The notes: generated by a model not told the origin, from the letters alone. 64,000 nt of DNA from WRHT01 sp031550525 (GCA_031550525.1 JAVBON010000026.1:1-64000), one strand, 5' to 3'. Counted from the stretch's first letter, positions 1 through 8,852 are shown. Numbers and translations: made by a program.

Positions 1-10
1 TAAGATAAAT

Positions 11-1046
11 ATGGAAGCGGCGTCCGCCGCACAATATAAGAGAGGGGGCTGCTCGCCCCCCTTTTTTTGTGGAGCATTCGCTCCACAAAAAAATTCACCC
101 CGCCAGAGGGGTGTGTGCGCGCACACCCCTCTGGACTCCCCGCGCGCCGGGCTCCGCCCTGGACCCGGCTTTCGTCGCGGTGTGGGCGGGGCCTTGTCGC
201 CCGCCGAGGGGCGTGTTGCTTGCTGTGCTTTGTTTTACCTGCGGAGCATACAAGGCCCCGCCCAAGGCACCATTGGCGCTCTCGTTGTTATAGCGGAGGA
301 ACTTTGCTGTGCCTGCTCCCGGTAATATCCGCGAGGGGGAGCCGCCGTGATGGAAAACTCTCCCGTCCCTTACTTATGGAGCGCGGACGATGCTGTCTCG
401 CGCTGCTGAAGGCTTTCCCTGTAATGCGGTTGATTTGTCGGCGCAGGCAAGGCGCTGGCTACGGCATATGCTCCATTGGCGCTCCCACGGGGATGGCGGA
501 GAAACTTTGCTGTGGTTACTCCCACGGAGATGATGAAGGAACTTTGCTGTGGTTGTTCCCGATAATATCCACGAGGGGGATCTGTAGTGATGGCTTGATC
601 TCTCGTACCCCATTCAAATATCTCGGACGATGCTGTCTCGCGCTGCTGAAGGTTTTACCTGTAATGCGGCTGTTTTGTTGCCGCAGGCAAGGCGCTGGCT
701 ACGGCATATGCTCCATTGGCGCTCTCGCAGATTTTGACGGTGGGGCGGATATCTCGACAGCTTTGTCGGTGGGCGACAAGGCTCCACCCACACTGCGACG
801 AAAGCCGGGTCCAGGGCGGGAAAGAGCATCGCCACTAGTTGTGCCTGGCTTTCGCTTTTTGGTGTTAAACAGTCGTCCTTTGCCAAAACGAGCCACATTG
901 GCGCGCGGGGAGTCCAGAGAGGGGTGTGCGCGCACACCCCTCTGGCGGGGTGAATTTTTTTTGCAGAGCGAAGCGCCGCAAAAAAAAAAGAGGGGCAAGC
1001 GCCCCTCTCTTATATTGTCGCGGCTACGCCGCTTCCATATTAATCC
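11..1046. repeat. Composite non-coding inverted-repeat element, about 1 kb
   Basis: The stretch before the flagellar operon holds no convincing gene. Positions 11-215 and about 750-1040 are imperfect inverted copies of each other. Each runs from the edge through ATGGAAGCGGC, a GAGAGGGG-type hairpin, a poly-T/A-flanked hairpin, a CACCCCGCCAGAGGGGTGTG block and a CCCTGGACCCGGC block. The right arm carries an extra segment of about 77 bp at 820-896 that is missing from the left arm and recurs at 14182-14260. Between the arms is a tandem duplication with a period of exactly 240 bp: 301-484 matches 541-724, including a block of about 100 bp at 384-484 and 624-724 with few mismatches. Long open frames exist here but follow the repeats and match no family I know. 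The arrangement resembles a MITE-like or REP-type element; no transposase is visible. Confidence 0.75.
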
Positions 1047-1129
1047 CAATTATCCCCGCACCCTATTTTTAATATGATGACTTTTTGACAAACAAAGAAT
1101 TTATCAAACAAAATCACTATATTATAAAC

Positions 1130-1147
1130 TTGGCACACTCATTGCTT
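1130..1147 (+). promoter_or_regulatory. Sigma-54 (-24/-12) promoter of the flagellar operon
   Basis: TTGGCAC at 1130-1136 is followed by five bases and TTGCTT at 1142-1147. The GG at 1132-1133 and GC at 1144-1145 are separated by 10 bases, which is the canonical RpoN spacing. It lies about 105 bases upstream of the flgB start. Sigma-54 control of rod and hook genes is well known in polar flagellates. Confidence 0.85.
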
Positions 1148-1253
1148 ACAATATAGCGAAAGTGACCGGCAGAATTTGCCGGGCGCCGGAAAAGCCCGGC
1201 GCAAGAATAGTGAAAAAAGTGCCGCATACCGGCGGCACACGGAGGATAGCAGC

Positions 1254-1664
1254 ATGAAAAGTTTATACACGCCAACAGTTAATCTGGTCGGCAAAGTATT
1301 AGACATGCAGCTCAAGCGTCAAAACGTTGTCATGAGCAACATCGCCAACGTTCGTACGCCCAACTACAAGCCGCGCGTGCTGGAATTTGAAGACGAGCTT
1401 CAGTCCGCGCTTGATCTGGATGCTCGCGGCAGGCTTAGCCGCACCGACCCCGGCCATATGCCCTCCACCTTCGACCCGCACAGCTTCGGGCCGGAATGGG
1501 ATAAAAAATTCGTTCCGCGCCAGGCCCACGGCGAAGACCGCGTGGACTTGGACAAGGAAATGAGCCTGATGGCCAAAACCTCTTTGCAGTACAACGCCTT
1601 GACCACAGTTATAAAAGGCAATTTTGACGGTGTTAGAAACATCATCACCGAGGGGTCAAAATAA
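1254..1664 (+). CDS. flgB: Flagellar basal-body proximal rod protein FlgB
   Basis: This 136-residue protein is a proximal rod subunit of the flagellar basal body, exported by the flagellar type III apparatus. The N-terminal rod signature is clear, with MSNIANVRTPNYKPR at about residues 24-38. The C-terminal part, with a run of hydrophobic and Asn residues (LQYNALTTVIKGNFDGVRNII), matches the helical end typical of rod proteins. Length is normal for FlgB. The ATG at 1254 is preceded by GGAGGA at a proper distance, so I use it rather than in-frame codons further upstream. The stop overlaps the flgC start by one base (TAATG). Expression is probably driven by the sigma-54 promoter at 1130-1147. 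Confidence 0.93.
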   Translation: MKSLYTPTVNLVGKVLDMQLKRQNVVMSNIANVRTPNYKPRVLEFEDELQSALDLDARGRLSRTDPGHMPSTFDPHSFGPEWDKKFVPRQAHGEDRVDLDKEMSLMAKTSLQYNALTTVIKGNFDGVRNIITEGSK

Positions 1665-2101
1665 TGGATTTCATGACAGCTATGGATATAAGCGCTTCGG
1701 CCCTTTCCACCGAGCGCACCAACATGAATATTATTTCGATGAACCTGGCCAACGTGAAAACCACCCGCACGGTGGAAGGCGGCCCCTACCGCAGAAAAAC
1801 CACCATTATGGCGGCTATTCCGGTAGACGATTCTTTCAGCAAGCAGATGGAAAGCGCGCTGGACCGCGAGCTGCGCGGCGTGCGCGTAATGCATGTGGCC
1901 CAAGACGGCCGCCCGCTCAAGCTGGTGTACGAGCCGGGCCACCCCGACGCCAACGCCGACGGTTACGTGGCTTACCCCGACATTAACGTGGTGGAAGAAA
2001 TGGCTAACCTCATGACCGCCCAGCGCGGTTACGAAGCCAACGTAACCACCGTCGACACAATTAAGGCCATGTACAACAAGGCCTTGGAAATAAATCGCTA
2101 A
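1664..2101 (+). CDS. flgC: Flagellar basal-body rod protein FlgC
   Basis: This is a proximal rod protein of 145 residues, translated from an ATG that shares a base with the flgB stop. The N-terminal rod motif appears as ALSTERTNMNIISMNLANVKTT. The C-terminal segment has the strong family signature VEEMANLMTAQRGYEANV followed by a helix ending in ALEINR. Length and order (flgB-flgC-fliE) agree with the conserved operon. The rod is assembled in the periplasm after export through the flagellar secretion system. Confidence 0.95.
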   Translation: MDFMTAMDISASALSTERTNMNIISMNLANVKTTRTVEGGPYRRKTTIMAAIPVDDSFSKQMESALDRELRGVRVMHVAQDGRPLKLVYEPGHPDANADGYVAYPDINVVEEMANLMTAQRGYEANVTTVDTIKAMYNKALEINR

Positions 2102-2123
2102 TCTAGGTTAAGGGAGAAGTAAA

Positions 2124-2453
2124 ATGAGCATTCAGCAAGTAGGACTTAAAGCATACAGCAGCGCTCTGCAAAACTTTACCAAAGCGCAGCAAAGCGCCCA
2201 GGCCGGTAAAATTCAGCAGCCCAAAGCCCAGACTTCTTCCTTTTCCGAAATGATGTCCAAATCGCTGGAAAAAGTGAACGACCTGCAAAGCCAAAAAGAT
2301 ACGGCCATTGCCTCGTTTGCCTCTGGCGAAAACCAAAACGTGCATGAGCTGATGATCTCGCTGCAAAAGGCAGGGTTGGCCATGAACATGACAGCGGCCG
2401 TGCGCAACAAGGTAATGGAAGCCTACAAGGAACTTTCCCGCGTGCAATTCTAG
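2124..2453 (+). CDS. fliE: Flagellar hook-basal body complex protein FliE
   Basis: This 109-residue protein is FliE, the adaptor between the MS ring (FliF) and the proximal rod. The family C-terminal signature is visible as NVHELMISLQKAGLAMNMTA, followed by VRNKVMEAYKELSRVQF, the usual ending. The N-terminal third is Gln/Ala-rich and variable, as in other FliE proteins. A GGGAGAAG ribosome site precedes the ATG. The gene sits between flgC (22-base gap) and fliF (64-base gap) in one transcription unit. Confidence 0.93.
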   Translation: MSIQQVGLKAYSSALQNFTKAQQSAQAGKIQQPKAQTSSFSEMMSKSLEKVNDLQSQKDTAIASFASGENQNVHELMISLQKAGLAMNMTAAVRNKVMEAYKELSRVQF

Positions 2454-2517
2454 CTTTTAAGAATGGCAGTTTTTTAAAAGCTTATACTACTACAACAACG
2501 AGGAATCTGGAGGGGTT

Positions 2518-4161
2518 ATGTCTCAAGCAGTGCAACAGGTAATGGACCGCGTAAAAGGCTTCTGGAAGCGCATCAGCTTTTCGCAGCGCGTTATGGTGGG
2601 CACCATGGCCGCCATTACCATAGCGGTTTTCTTTGTCATGATTTTCATGATGAACCAGATCAGCTACCAAACCTTGTATAGCAACCTCAGCGCCGAAGAC
2701 GCCAACCGCGTTGTCAAAAATCTGGACGCCCAGAAAATAAAGTACAAACTGGCTGAAAACGGCACCGCCATTATGGTGCCTGAAGATAAAGTACACCAGT
2801 TGCGCATACAAATTGCCGGTGAAGGCAATATTATGGGGCAGGGCATCGGCTTTGAAATTTTTGACGAAGTAAAGGTGGGCGTTACCGACTTTGTGCAGAA
2901 AATCAACTACCAGCGCGCCTTGCAAGGCGAACTGGCCCGCACCATATCCGAATCTCCTTTTGTGGATACCGTGCGCGTGCACCTGGTTATTCCACAGCGC
3001 AGCCTGTTTATTGAAGACCAGCAAAAACCATCGGCCTCAGTTGTTATAAAAATGAAAGACGGCCGCCGTATGGAAACCAAAGACGTTACCGCCATAGTCA
3101 ACCTGGTTACCATGGCTGTTGAAGGCCTAACCAAAGAGCGCGTATCCATAACCGATGCCGCCGGGCGCACACTTTACCAGCCGGAAGAAGAAGGCTCGCT
3201 CAACGGCCTTACCAGCACCCAGTTTGAACACCGTGTAGCCATGCAGCAAAACCTTGAGCGCCGCATCGAAGAACTGCTCATACCCGTAATAGGCCCAGGC
3301 CGCGTTATCGCCAAGGTTAACGCCGACATCGACTTCAGCCAGAAAACCATACGCAAGGAGCTTTATGACCCGGAAGTGACCGTTATTCGCTCCGAAAGCC
3401 GCTCCGAAGAGCAAACCCAAGGCACCGCCAACCTTGAAAGCGGCGTGCCGGATGTTAACTTCCGCGGCGACGGCCTGGCTGACAGCAGAAGCACGCAGTC
3501 CAGCAACCGCGAGCAGCGCCAGACCAACTATGAAATAAACAAGGAAGAACAGAATATTATCGGCAGCGTTGGCGGCGTGAACCGCCTGACCGTAGCAGTG
3601 GTGGTTGACGGCTCTTACAAGCCCAACGAAGCAGGCGAAATGGTTTTTGTGCCCCGCACCGCCGAAGAGCTTAACAACATACGCCAGCTTGTGCGCAACG
3701 TGGTTGGTTTTGACTCCGCCCGCGGCGACACCGTTGAAATAAGCAACATTCCCTTTGGCGCGCCGGAACTTGAAGAACCGCAAAACATGGTGCAACTCTT
3801 GGGCGACTATGTAATGCGCATAGGCAAGCCCTTCCTCAACGCCCTGCTTATCTTCCTCTTCCTGCTCATCGTGGTGCGGCCCATAATAATGGCCCTTATC
3901 CGCCCGAAGGTGGAAGGCGAAATGCTCGAAGAACTGGCCGGGCTCCCCTTGGGCGAAGAAAGACTGGCCCTTATGGAAAGCGACGACGAAGAGCTGGACG
4001 CCATGGCTATTCTGGAAAAAATCGAAGACATCAAGGCCCACGCCCTGCACCTCTCCGAACAGAACATGGACCAGGCCATGGGCATAATCCGCAGTTGGAT
4101 GAAGCAGGAAGCCGCAGCCGGTGGCGCATCCAAAGAAAAACTCCCGGCCAAAGCCGCGTAA
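2518..4161 (+). CDS. fliF: Flagellar MS-ring protein FliF
   Basis: This 547-residue protein forms the inner-membrane MS ring that seats the export gate and the rotor. An N-terminal transmembrane helix lies at about residues 26-48 (VMVGTMAAITIAVFFVMIF), a ring-building periplasmic domain follows (YQTLYSNLSAEDANRVV onward), and a second membrane helix lies at about 435-455 (LLIFLFLLIVVRPIIM). The cytoplasmic tail ends in an amphipathic segment (MDQAMGIIRSWM) that resembles the FliG-binding motif. GGAGG precedes the ATG. The gene appears complete. Unusually, fliG does not follow: a hairpin at 4221-4250 and repeats come next, then an unrelated gene on the other strand. Confidence 0.96.
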   Translation: MSQAVQQVMDRVKGFWKRISFSQRVMVGTMAAITIAVFFVMIFMMNQISYQTLYSNLSAEDANRVVKNLDAQKIKYKLAENGTAIMVPEDKVHQLRIQIAGEGNIMGQGIGFEIFDEVKVGVTDFVQKINYQRALQGELARTISESPFVDTVRVHLVIPQRSLFIEDQQKPSASVVIKMKDGRRMETKDVTAIVNLVTMAVEGLTKERVSITDAAGRTLYQPEEEGSLNGLTSTQFEHRVAMQQNLERRIEELLIPVIGPGRVIAKVNADIDFSQKTIRKELYDPEVTVIRSESRSEEQTQGTANLESGVPDVNFRGDGLADSRSTQSSNREQRQTNYEINKEEQNIIGSVGGVNRLTVAVVVDGSYKPNEAGEMVFVPRTAEELNNIRQLVRNVVGFDSARGDTVEISNIPFGAPELEEPQNMVQLLGDYVMRIGKPFLNALLIFLFLLIVVRPIIMALIRPKVEGEMLEELAGLPLGEERLALMESDDEELDAMAILEKIEDIKAHALHLSEQNMDQAMGIIRSWMKQEAAAGGASKEKLPAKAA

Positions 4162-4220
4162 AACAGATAACCAGACCAAATAACCCGGAAGTCAAAAAAC
4201 TGACCTCCACTCCTCACCCC

Positions 4221-4250
4221 AGCCCCCGCCGTCTGCCAACGGCGGGGGCT
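4221..4250 (+). terminator. Hairpin ending the flagellar operon
   Basis: Twelve-base arms (AGCCCCCGCCGT and its complement) at 4221-4232 and 4239-4250 enclose a six-base loop 60 bases after the fliF stop. The stem is very GC-rich, but no long T-run follows, so it may act as a terminator or as a 3' stabilising structure. Confidence 0.6.
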
Positions 4251-4276
4251 AAACCTGTTGGGAGGAAGATATAAAG

Positions 4277-4780
4277 GATGAAGCCAGACTATTAGATCTG
4301 GGGCTCTGCCCCAGACCCCGCAAGGGTGTAGCTCGTACCGCAAAAGCACAACAGTTTTTGGCTGGAGAGTTATTTAGCGGGTAGGACTATTGGGGTGCTA
4401 TTTCGAACCACCTTGACCCCGCAACTTGTGTAAAATTTGGTTCACCAATATTAATATGCCGCCGGATATAAAGTGAGTTTTCATTTTTAGTGAGGGCACA
4501 TACCTAACCGCTCAACAGTACAAAACTTTATTAATATGGAACGGCGGAGCAAAGACATAATCTTGCTCCGCCGTTGAATACTTGTAAACAAACAGGGCCC
4601 GGATGACATAAGAGTGAAACAATCCCCACTTTTAATCTAATTGCGGGGCAAGGGGGTTCCAAATAGCACCACTCCAGTTCTGCCAACGATATAACTCTCA
4701 CGCCAAAAACTGTTGTGCTCTCGCGATACGAGCTACACTTGCGGGTCTGGGCAGCGCCCAGACCTGACAAAATCTGTCTT
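4277..4780. repeat. Pair of inverted modular repeat copies
   Basis: The 640 bases between fliF and pit hold no gene. They contain two copies of the window-wide hairpin repeat in opposite orientation: 4277-4425 and 4641-4780. Each copy has the core order AGATCTGG-type hairpin, GGGC/GCCC hairpin, and CCCCGCAAGGG / CCTTGACCCCGC ends. In both, a segment of about 80 bp (from TGTAGCTCGTA to GGTGCTATTT) lies where the loop of the third hairpin would be. The two arms together could fold into one long structure of about 500 bases. The spacer 4426-4640 is AT-rich and shows nothing recognisable. Confidence 0.75.
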
Positions 4781-4799
4781 GGTCCGCTGTGCCTTTCTG

Positions 4800-5813
4800 T
4801 TACCCCGCCACCCGCATTATCTGCTCAAGCAAAAGAAAACTTATGCCGCCCACCATGGCCGAGGCCGGTATGGTAAGCACCCAGGCTATAACCAGATTTC
4901 CGGCCACGCCCCAGCGCACGGCCGAGAGGCGCTTGGTGGAGCCAACTCCAAAAATGCAGGCGGTTATGGTGTGGGTGGTGCTTATGGGCGCGCCCAGCAT
5001 GGAGGCACAGCCTATAACCAGCCCGGCGGAGGTTTCCGCCGCAAAGCCATGTACCGGCTCCAGCTTGAAAATCTTGTGGCCCATGGTCTTTACGATCTTC
5101 CAGCCGCCAAGGGCAGTACCCGAGGCCATGGCCAAAGCGCAGGCCAGCTTAACCCACAAGGGCACGCTTATGGTATCTATCTTGCCGAAAATCAAAAGCG
5201 CCAGAGTAATCACGCCCATGGTCTTTTGCGCGTCGTTAAGCCCATGGCTAAGGGCCATGATGCCAGCGGAAAAAATTTGCGCCTTTCTGAAAATACGGTT
5301 TGCCAACGGCCTGTTTACCTTGAAAAAAATTATGCTGATGAGCGTCATCAAAATAAGGCCCATGGTAAAACCGGCCAGGGGCGAAATAAGCAGGGGCAGC
5401 ACCACCTTGTTGACGATGGAGCCGCCGTTAAGAGCCTCCACGCCGCTGTAGGCCATGGCCGCGCCCATAAGCCCCCCTATAAGGGCGTGTGACGAAGACG
5501 AAGGTATGCCGAAGTACCAGGTAATGCTGTTCCAGGCTATGGCCCCGAACAGCCCGGCCAGCACCAGTATATGGCTGCCGTTCACAATTTCTGGCCGCAC
5601 TATGCCGCTACCCAAGGTATGGGCCACCTCCGTGCCCAACATGGCCCCAAACAGGTTAAGGGCGGCGGCCATGCAAACGGCAGCGCGCGGGGTAAGCACT
5701 TTTGTGGAAACCACGGTGGCTATGGCGTTGGCGCAGTCATGCGCGCCGTTGGTAAAGTCGAACACCAAGGCTGCTAGAACGATAACTACCAGCAATAATG
5801 GAATATCAAGCAT
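4800..5813 (-). CDS. pit: Low-affinity inorganic phosphate transporter, Pit family
   Basis: This 337-residue inner-membrane protein belongs to the PiT (inorganic phosphate transporter) family, which moves phosphate, usually as a metal-phosphate complex, with protons or sodium. The two signature repeats are present: GAHDCANAIATVVSTK near residues 23-38 and GLNDAQKTMGVI near the middle. About ten hydrophobic segments are visible. The length matches the short bacterial type. The start lies inside the end of the upstream DUF47 gene (8-base overlap), which indicates translational coupling and a shared role in phosphate uptake. Confidence 0.93.
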   Translation of the reverse strand: MLDIPLLLVVIVLAALVFDFTNGAHDCANAIATVVSTKVLTPRAAVCMAAALNLFGAMLGTEVAHTLGSGIVRPEIVNGSHILVLAGLFGAIAWNSITWYFGIPSSSSHALIGGLMGAAMAYSGVEALNGGSIVNKVVLPLLISPLAGFTMGLILMTLISIIFFKVNRPLANRIFRKAQIFSAGIMALSHGLNDAQKTMGVITLALLIFGKIDTISVPLWVKLACALAMASGTALGGWKIVKTMGHKIFKLEPVHGFAAETSAGLVIGCASMLGAPISTTHTITACIFGVGSTKRLSAVRWGVAGNLVIAWVLTIPASAMVGGISFLLLEQIMRVAG

Positions 5814-6432
5814 TTTTGAGAACCGCTTCTTCTATGCTTTCAGCAAGTTTGATCAACTGGCGGAAGACTTGCTCCATGCGATCATAGCTCTGGCTCCACT
5901 TCAAAATGCCCAACATGGATTCGTTACCGGCAGCCTGATGGTCGTACAACTCGCCCAGGCCGGTGCTGAACAGCATTTCGCCTTCATGCTGCAACATTCT
6001 GAATGCCTTTGTCTTATGGCTGTCGCATCTTTTTGAAAGCCCTTGCAGCATGTCTTTGCTTACAAGGGCCATGCCGGCCACCGTACGCCCCAACTGCCGC
6101 ATGGGAAAACGGATGCGCTCAAACTCAAAAATATACAGCCTGTTGGTCAGGTTTTGTATAAGATCTATGCACTCTTCCGTTTCCATATTTATGTGCAGTA
6201 TATCCTCACGGTCTATGGGGGTAATGAAGGTTTGGGAAAGGTGTTTTATAACGGCCATATGCAGTGCGTCGGCCTCTTCTTCCAGCCTGGCTATTTCGGC
6301 ATGCAGGCATTCAGTTTCGTCTTGGCATTCCAAAAGCCTCGTCAGCGTATCGGTAACAGCGCACAATATGCCGTTTTGCTGCAAAAGCAGCTCAAAAAAA
6401 GGTGCCCCCTTGGGCAGAAGAGCGTTGAACAT
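5806..6432 (-). CDS. DUF47 (PhoU-like) partner of the Pit transporter
   Basis: This 208-residue all-helical cytoplasmic protein matches the DUF47/PhoU-like family that is nearly always encoded next to pit. Features include EEADALHMAVIKHLSQTFITPIDREDI near residues 52-78, a conserved family segment with acidic and His residues that may bind metal, and long helices after it. Proteins of this family are thought to regulate or assist the adjacent phosphate transporter, though the mechanism is poorly known. A CGGAGT ribosome site lies just before the ATG. It is the first gene of a two-gene operon and is divergent from gntR. Confidence 0.9.
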   Translation of the reverse strand: MFNALLPKGAPFFELLLQQNGILCAVTDTLTRLLECQDETECLHAEIARLEEEADALHMAVIKHLSQTFITPIDREDILHINMETEECIDLIQNLTNRLYIFEFERIRFPMRQLGRTVAGMALVSKDMLQGLSKRCDSHKTKAFRMLQHEGEMLFSTGLGELYDHQAAGNESMLGILKWSQSYDRMEQVFRQLIKLAESIEEAVLKNA

Positions 6433-6658
6433 TCGTTTACTCCGGTGTTCAGATAATCAGGCCACGTAAAAATTTTATGCTCGTATGCGGGCCACCCTCA
6501 TTAAAATAACAAATATTGTATTCCCTTGGCAACACAAAGGGTGGATAAAACCAGGCTGCCGGAAAATGCCGTATTCCCTGCTGCAAAAGCCATAATGCCA
6601 CATGCCTGCGGCTAGGTGTTGTTTCTAAATAGCGTCTTTTGCCCCCTCAACTGCGTCA

Positions 6659-6720
6659 AGCGCCTATTTTTGTCCAGGGCTGTACCATCAGAGTACGATC
6701 CCTGGGCAAAAATAGGCGCT
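6659..6720. other. Long stem-loop in the pit/gntR divergent intergenic region
   Basis: Arms at 6659-6679 and 6700-6720 are 21 bases each and pair completely apart from one G-T wobble. The loop contains a second GTAC/GTAC pairing. It sits between two divergent genes, so it does not terminate either of them. It could be a small RNA, an attenuator of gntR or a protein-binding cruciform. The rest of 6433-6860 shows nothing else I can name. Confidence 0.6.
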
Positions 6721-6866
6721 TTCCTTGCCAGGGAACAAAATCCGTCTTTTTAAAAACAGCCCATAGGTAATTCAAAATAAATTTATTTGATTCAAACATG
6801 TTATAGGGCAAAAACCGCTTCATGCCACATTCTTTTCGGCATAGTGGTTGACCTTGGGCATTCTCT

Positions 6867-6908
6867 CCTATAGTTATGTAGTTAACTAGTTAACTACATA
6901 ACTATAGG
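6867..6908. promoter_or_regulatory. 42-nt perfect palindrome, probable GntR operator
   Basis: Every base in 6867-6908 pairs in a perfect dyad centred on the CTAG at 6886-6889, and one more pair (6866/6909) extends it. It contains two overlapping AGTTAACT units, so two repressor dimers might bind. It ends only seven bases before the gntR start, so a bound repressor would block transcription or initiation. Autoregulation by the adjacent GntR protein is the simplest reading. Confidence 0.8.
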
Positions 6909-6915
6909 AATAAAC

Positions 6916-7665
6916 ATGGCCAACATCAAACAGGACGGAATAGCGGAATACGTACGCATACAACTGGCCCTGCAAAGCCAGATAGACGAAGGCATTCTCG
7001 GCCATTCCGAGCGCCTGCCCTCGGATAAAGATCTGGCCGCCGCCTATGGCGTGAGCATAGGCACAGTCATAAAAGCCATTACCAACCTGGTGAACACAGG
7101 CTACCTCACCCGTATGCAGGGCAAGGGCACCTTTGTTAACGACGTGTTCCTGCCCCCTGCCTCCAAACGCTATTTTCGCCTGCGCACAGACCTTGCGCCG
7201 GGCGGCTGCGACCTGCCCATACGCATGAAGATGTACTTTACTAAACAAGTGCCGGATTTGAACGCAGTGTTTGAAGGGCGCAAACTGTTCGCGCCAGATA
7301 CCCCCGGTTACATACTGCGCCGCAGCATGTACGACCAGGGCCAATGCATGGTGCACTCCATTATGCTGCTAAGCCAGATAGTCTGCCCAAACCTGGACAA
7401 GGTACTGAAAGACGAGCTGGAGCACCGCTCCATCCATTGGTTGCTGCGTGAAAAATATAATCTGGAATCGCGCATGCGTGAGGAACTGGTAAAAGTGGGC
7501 ATGCCAGGCGACCCTGTGCTGAAATATTTCGAACTGGGCGGAGAAGCGCCCGACCAGCCCTACCTGCTAATGGAAACCAGAGACTTTTTGGGGGCCGACA
7601 CGCCCTTCATATATCATCTGGTAGTTTCAACCGACCGCAGATACGGCATATACCGCGAATTTTAA
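6916..7665 (+). CDS. GntR-family (HutC-type) transcriptional regulator
   Basis: This 249-residue DNA-binding protein has an N-terminal winged helix-turn-helix (residues about 10-75) with the family pattern LPSDKDLAAAYGVSIGTV and GYLTRMQGKGTFV. The remainder, about residues 95-245, fits a UTRA ligand-binding domain of the HutC subfamily, ending with a typical beta strand (STDRRYGIYREF). It probably senses a small molecule taken up by the transporter encoded downstream. The perfect palindrome immediately upstream suggests it controls its own promoter. It is followed at 114 bases by the TAXI receptor gene. Confidence 0.9.
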   Translation: MANIKQDGIAEYVRIQLALQSQIDEGILGHSERLPSDKDLAAAYGVSIGTVIKAITNLVNTGYLTRMQGKGTFVNDVFLPPASKRYFRLRTDLAPGGCDLPIRMKMYFTKQVPDLNAVFEGRKLFAPDTPGYILRRSMYDQGQCMVHSIMLLSQIVCPNLDKVLKDELEHRSIHWLLREKYNLESRMREELVKVGMPGDPVLKYFELGGEAPDQPYLLMETRDFLGADTPFIYHLVVSTDRRYGIYREF

Positions 7666-7778
7666 GGTAAAAAGCGTATCACAGCCGAGATGCCTTCTCA
7701 GGCAGATACGTACCGGCAAAGGCAACTTGTGCAATTTTGACAAAACATAACACTCCAAACCTTTGTTCAGGAGGAAAT

Positions 7779-8852
7779 ATGCGTAAATTTTTATCACTTT
7801 CAACCGTACTGGCGCTTCCGGCGGCGCTCACGCTGGGCGCATGCCTTGCGGCCCATGCGGCGGAACTGCCAAAACGCGTCACCTTCGCTACATTGCAGGC
7901 AGGCAGCAACAACAACTCCATGGCTAACGCGCTTGCCAAAGTAGCTTCAGATTACTCCGGCATACTGGTGGTCACCCGCCCTGGCAGCAGCGCCAGCTCG
8001 TGGATGAGCACACTAAACTCGCGCGGCACGCCAGAACTGGGGCACGCCCATATTCTGGACGTATGGTGGGGCTACACAGGCAAGCTTTCTCCCACGCCCC
8101 TGCCGGGCGACCCATACGGCGCCATACCATTTTATGAGCCCAGCCCAAACCTGCGCATGCTCATTACAGGGCCGGATCAAAAAGTGGGCATGATTGTAAA
8201 AGATTCGCGCCCTTGGCAGTCTCTTACCGACGCCAAAGGCCAGACCTTGGGCGGCGGTTTTTCCGCCCATGCCGGGGCCTATTCCAGCCTGGTGGCCGCT
8301 TTGATGGCCGAAAACCTTTCTGAAACCAAAGATTTCAAACTGGTGCCTGTGCCGGGGGTAGCCCCCTCCATAGCCGCACTTTCCGAAGGCCGGGTGGAAG
8401 TTGCCACTGCCTCGGTAGGCATGGCCCAGGTGGCGGAAGCCAACTCCAAGGAACCGGTGCGTTTTCTTGACGTGCCGCACGACCCGGCAAGCGTTGCTCG
8501 CGTAAAACAAGCCTTCCCCGGCAGCCGGGTGGAGCTTTATACCGGGCGCGGCCCCGGCATTGCCAAAGATACCTGGCTTATTTTCTACCCGCTCATCACC
8601 ACCGCCTCCACTCACCTTAGCGACGACGCCGCTTACGCGCTGGTAAAAAGCTGGTACGAGCACTACCAGGATGCGGCCAAAATGCATGCTGCCTTTGTTG
8701 ATTGGGGCCCGAGCAAGTTTGTGAACAAAAACGCCACCATACCTTATCATAACGGCGCTATACGTTTTTATAGGGAAGTGGGCCTTTGGAGTAAAGAAAT
8801 GGATGAAATTCAGGCAGCCCTGTTGCGTGGGGAATATCCTTTCCTCAAGTAA
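7779..8852 (+). CDS. TAXI-family TRAP transporter solute receptor
   Basis: This 357-residue exported protein is the extracytoplasmic binding subunit of a TAXI-type TRAP transporter. Its N-terminus is a signal sequence (MRKFLSLSTVLALPAALTLG), with either a lipobox-like LGAC or a signal peptidase I site after AHA. The mature part shows family features: VTFATLQAGSNNNSMANAL at the start, TRPGSSASSW, and GGGFSAHAGAYSSLVAALM in the second lobe. I chose the ATG at 7779 because it follows AGGAGG; an in-frame ATG 42 bases earlier lacks a ribosome site and would hide the signal peptide. The permease gene follows. The ligand cannot be read from sequence. Confidence 0.9.
   Translation: MRKFLSLSTVLALPAALTLGACLAAHAAELPKRVTFATLQAGSNNNSMANALAKVASDYSGILVVTRPGSSASSWMSTLNSRGTPELGHAHILDVWWGYTGKLSPTPLPGDPYGAIPFYEPSPNLRMLITGPDQKVGMIVKDSRPWQSLTDAKGQTLGGGFSAHAGAYSSLVAALMAENLSETKDFKLVPVPGVAPSIAALSEGRVEVATASVGMAQVAEANSKEPVRFLDVPHDPASVARVKQAFPGSRVELYTGRGPGIAKDTWLIFYPLITTASTHLSDDAAYALVKSWYEHYQDAAKMHAAFVDWGPSKFVNKNATIPYHNGAIRFYREVGLWSKEMDEIQAALLRGEYPFLK

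Noticed and set aside
67..1077. A 336-codon open frame (and several shorter ones) in the repeat element
   Set aside because: It reads straight through inverted and tandem repeats, its peptide is itself repetitive, it has no ribosome site, and the repeat structure explains the open frame.
4713..5492. A 259-codon forward frame over pit
   Set aside because: It is antisense to pit, which has clear family motifs, and its peptide is low-complexity and unlike any protein family.
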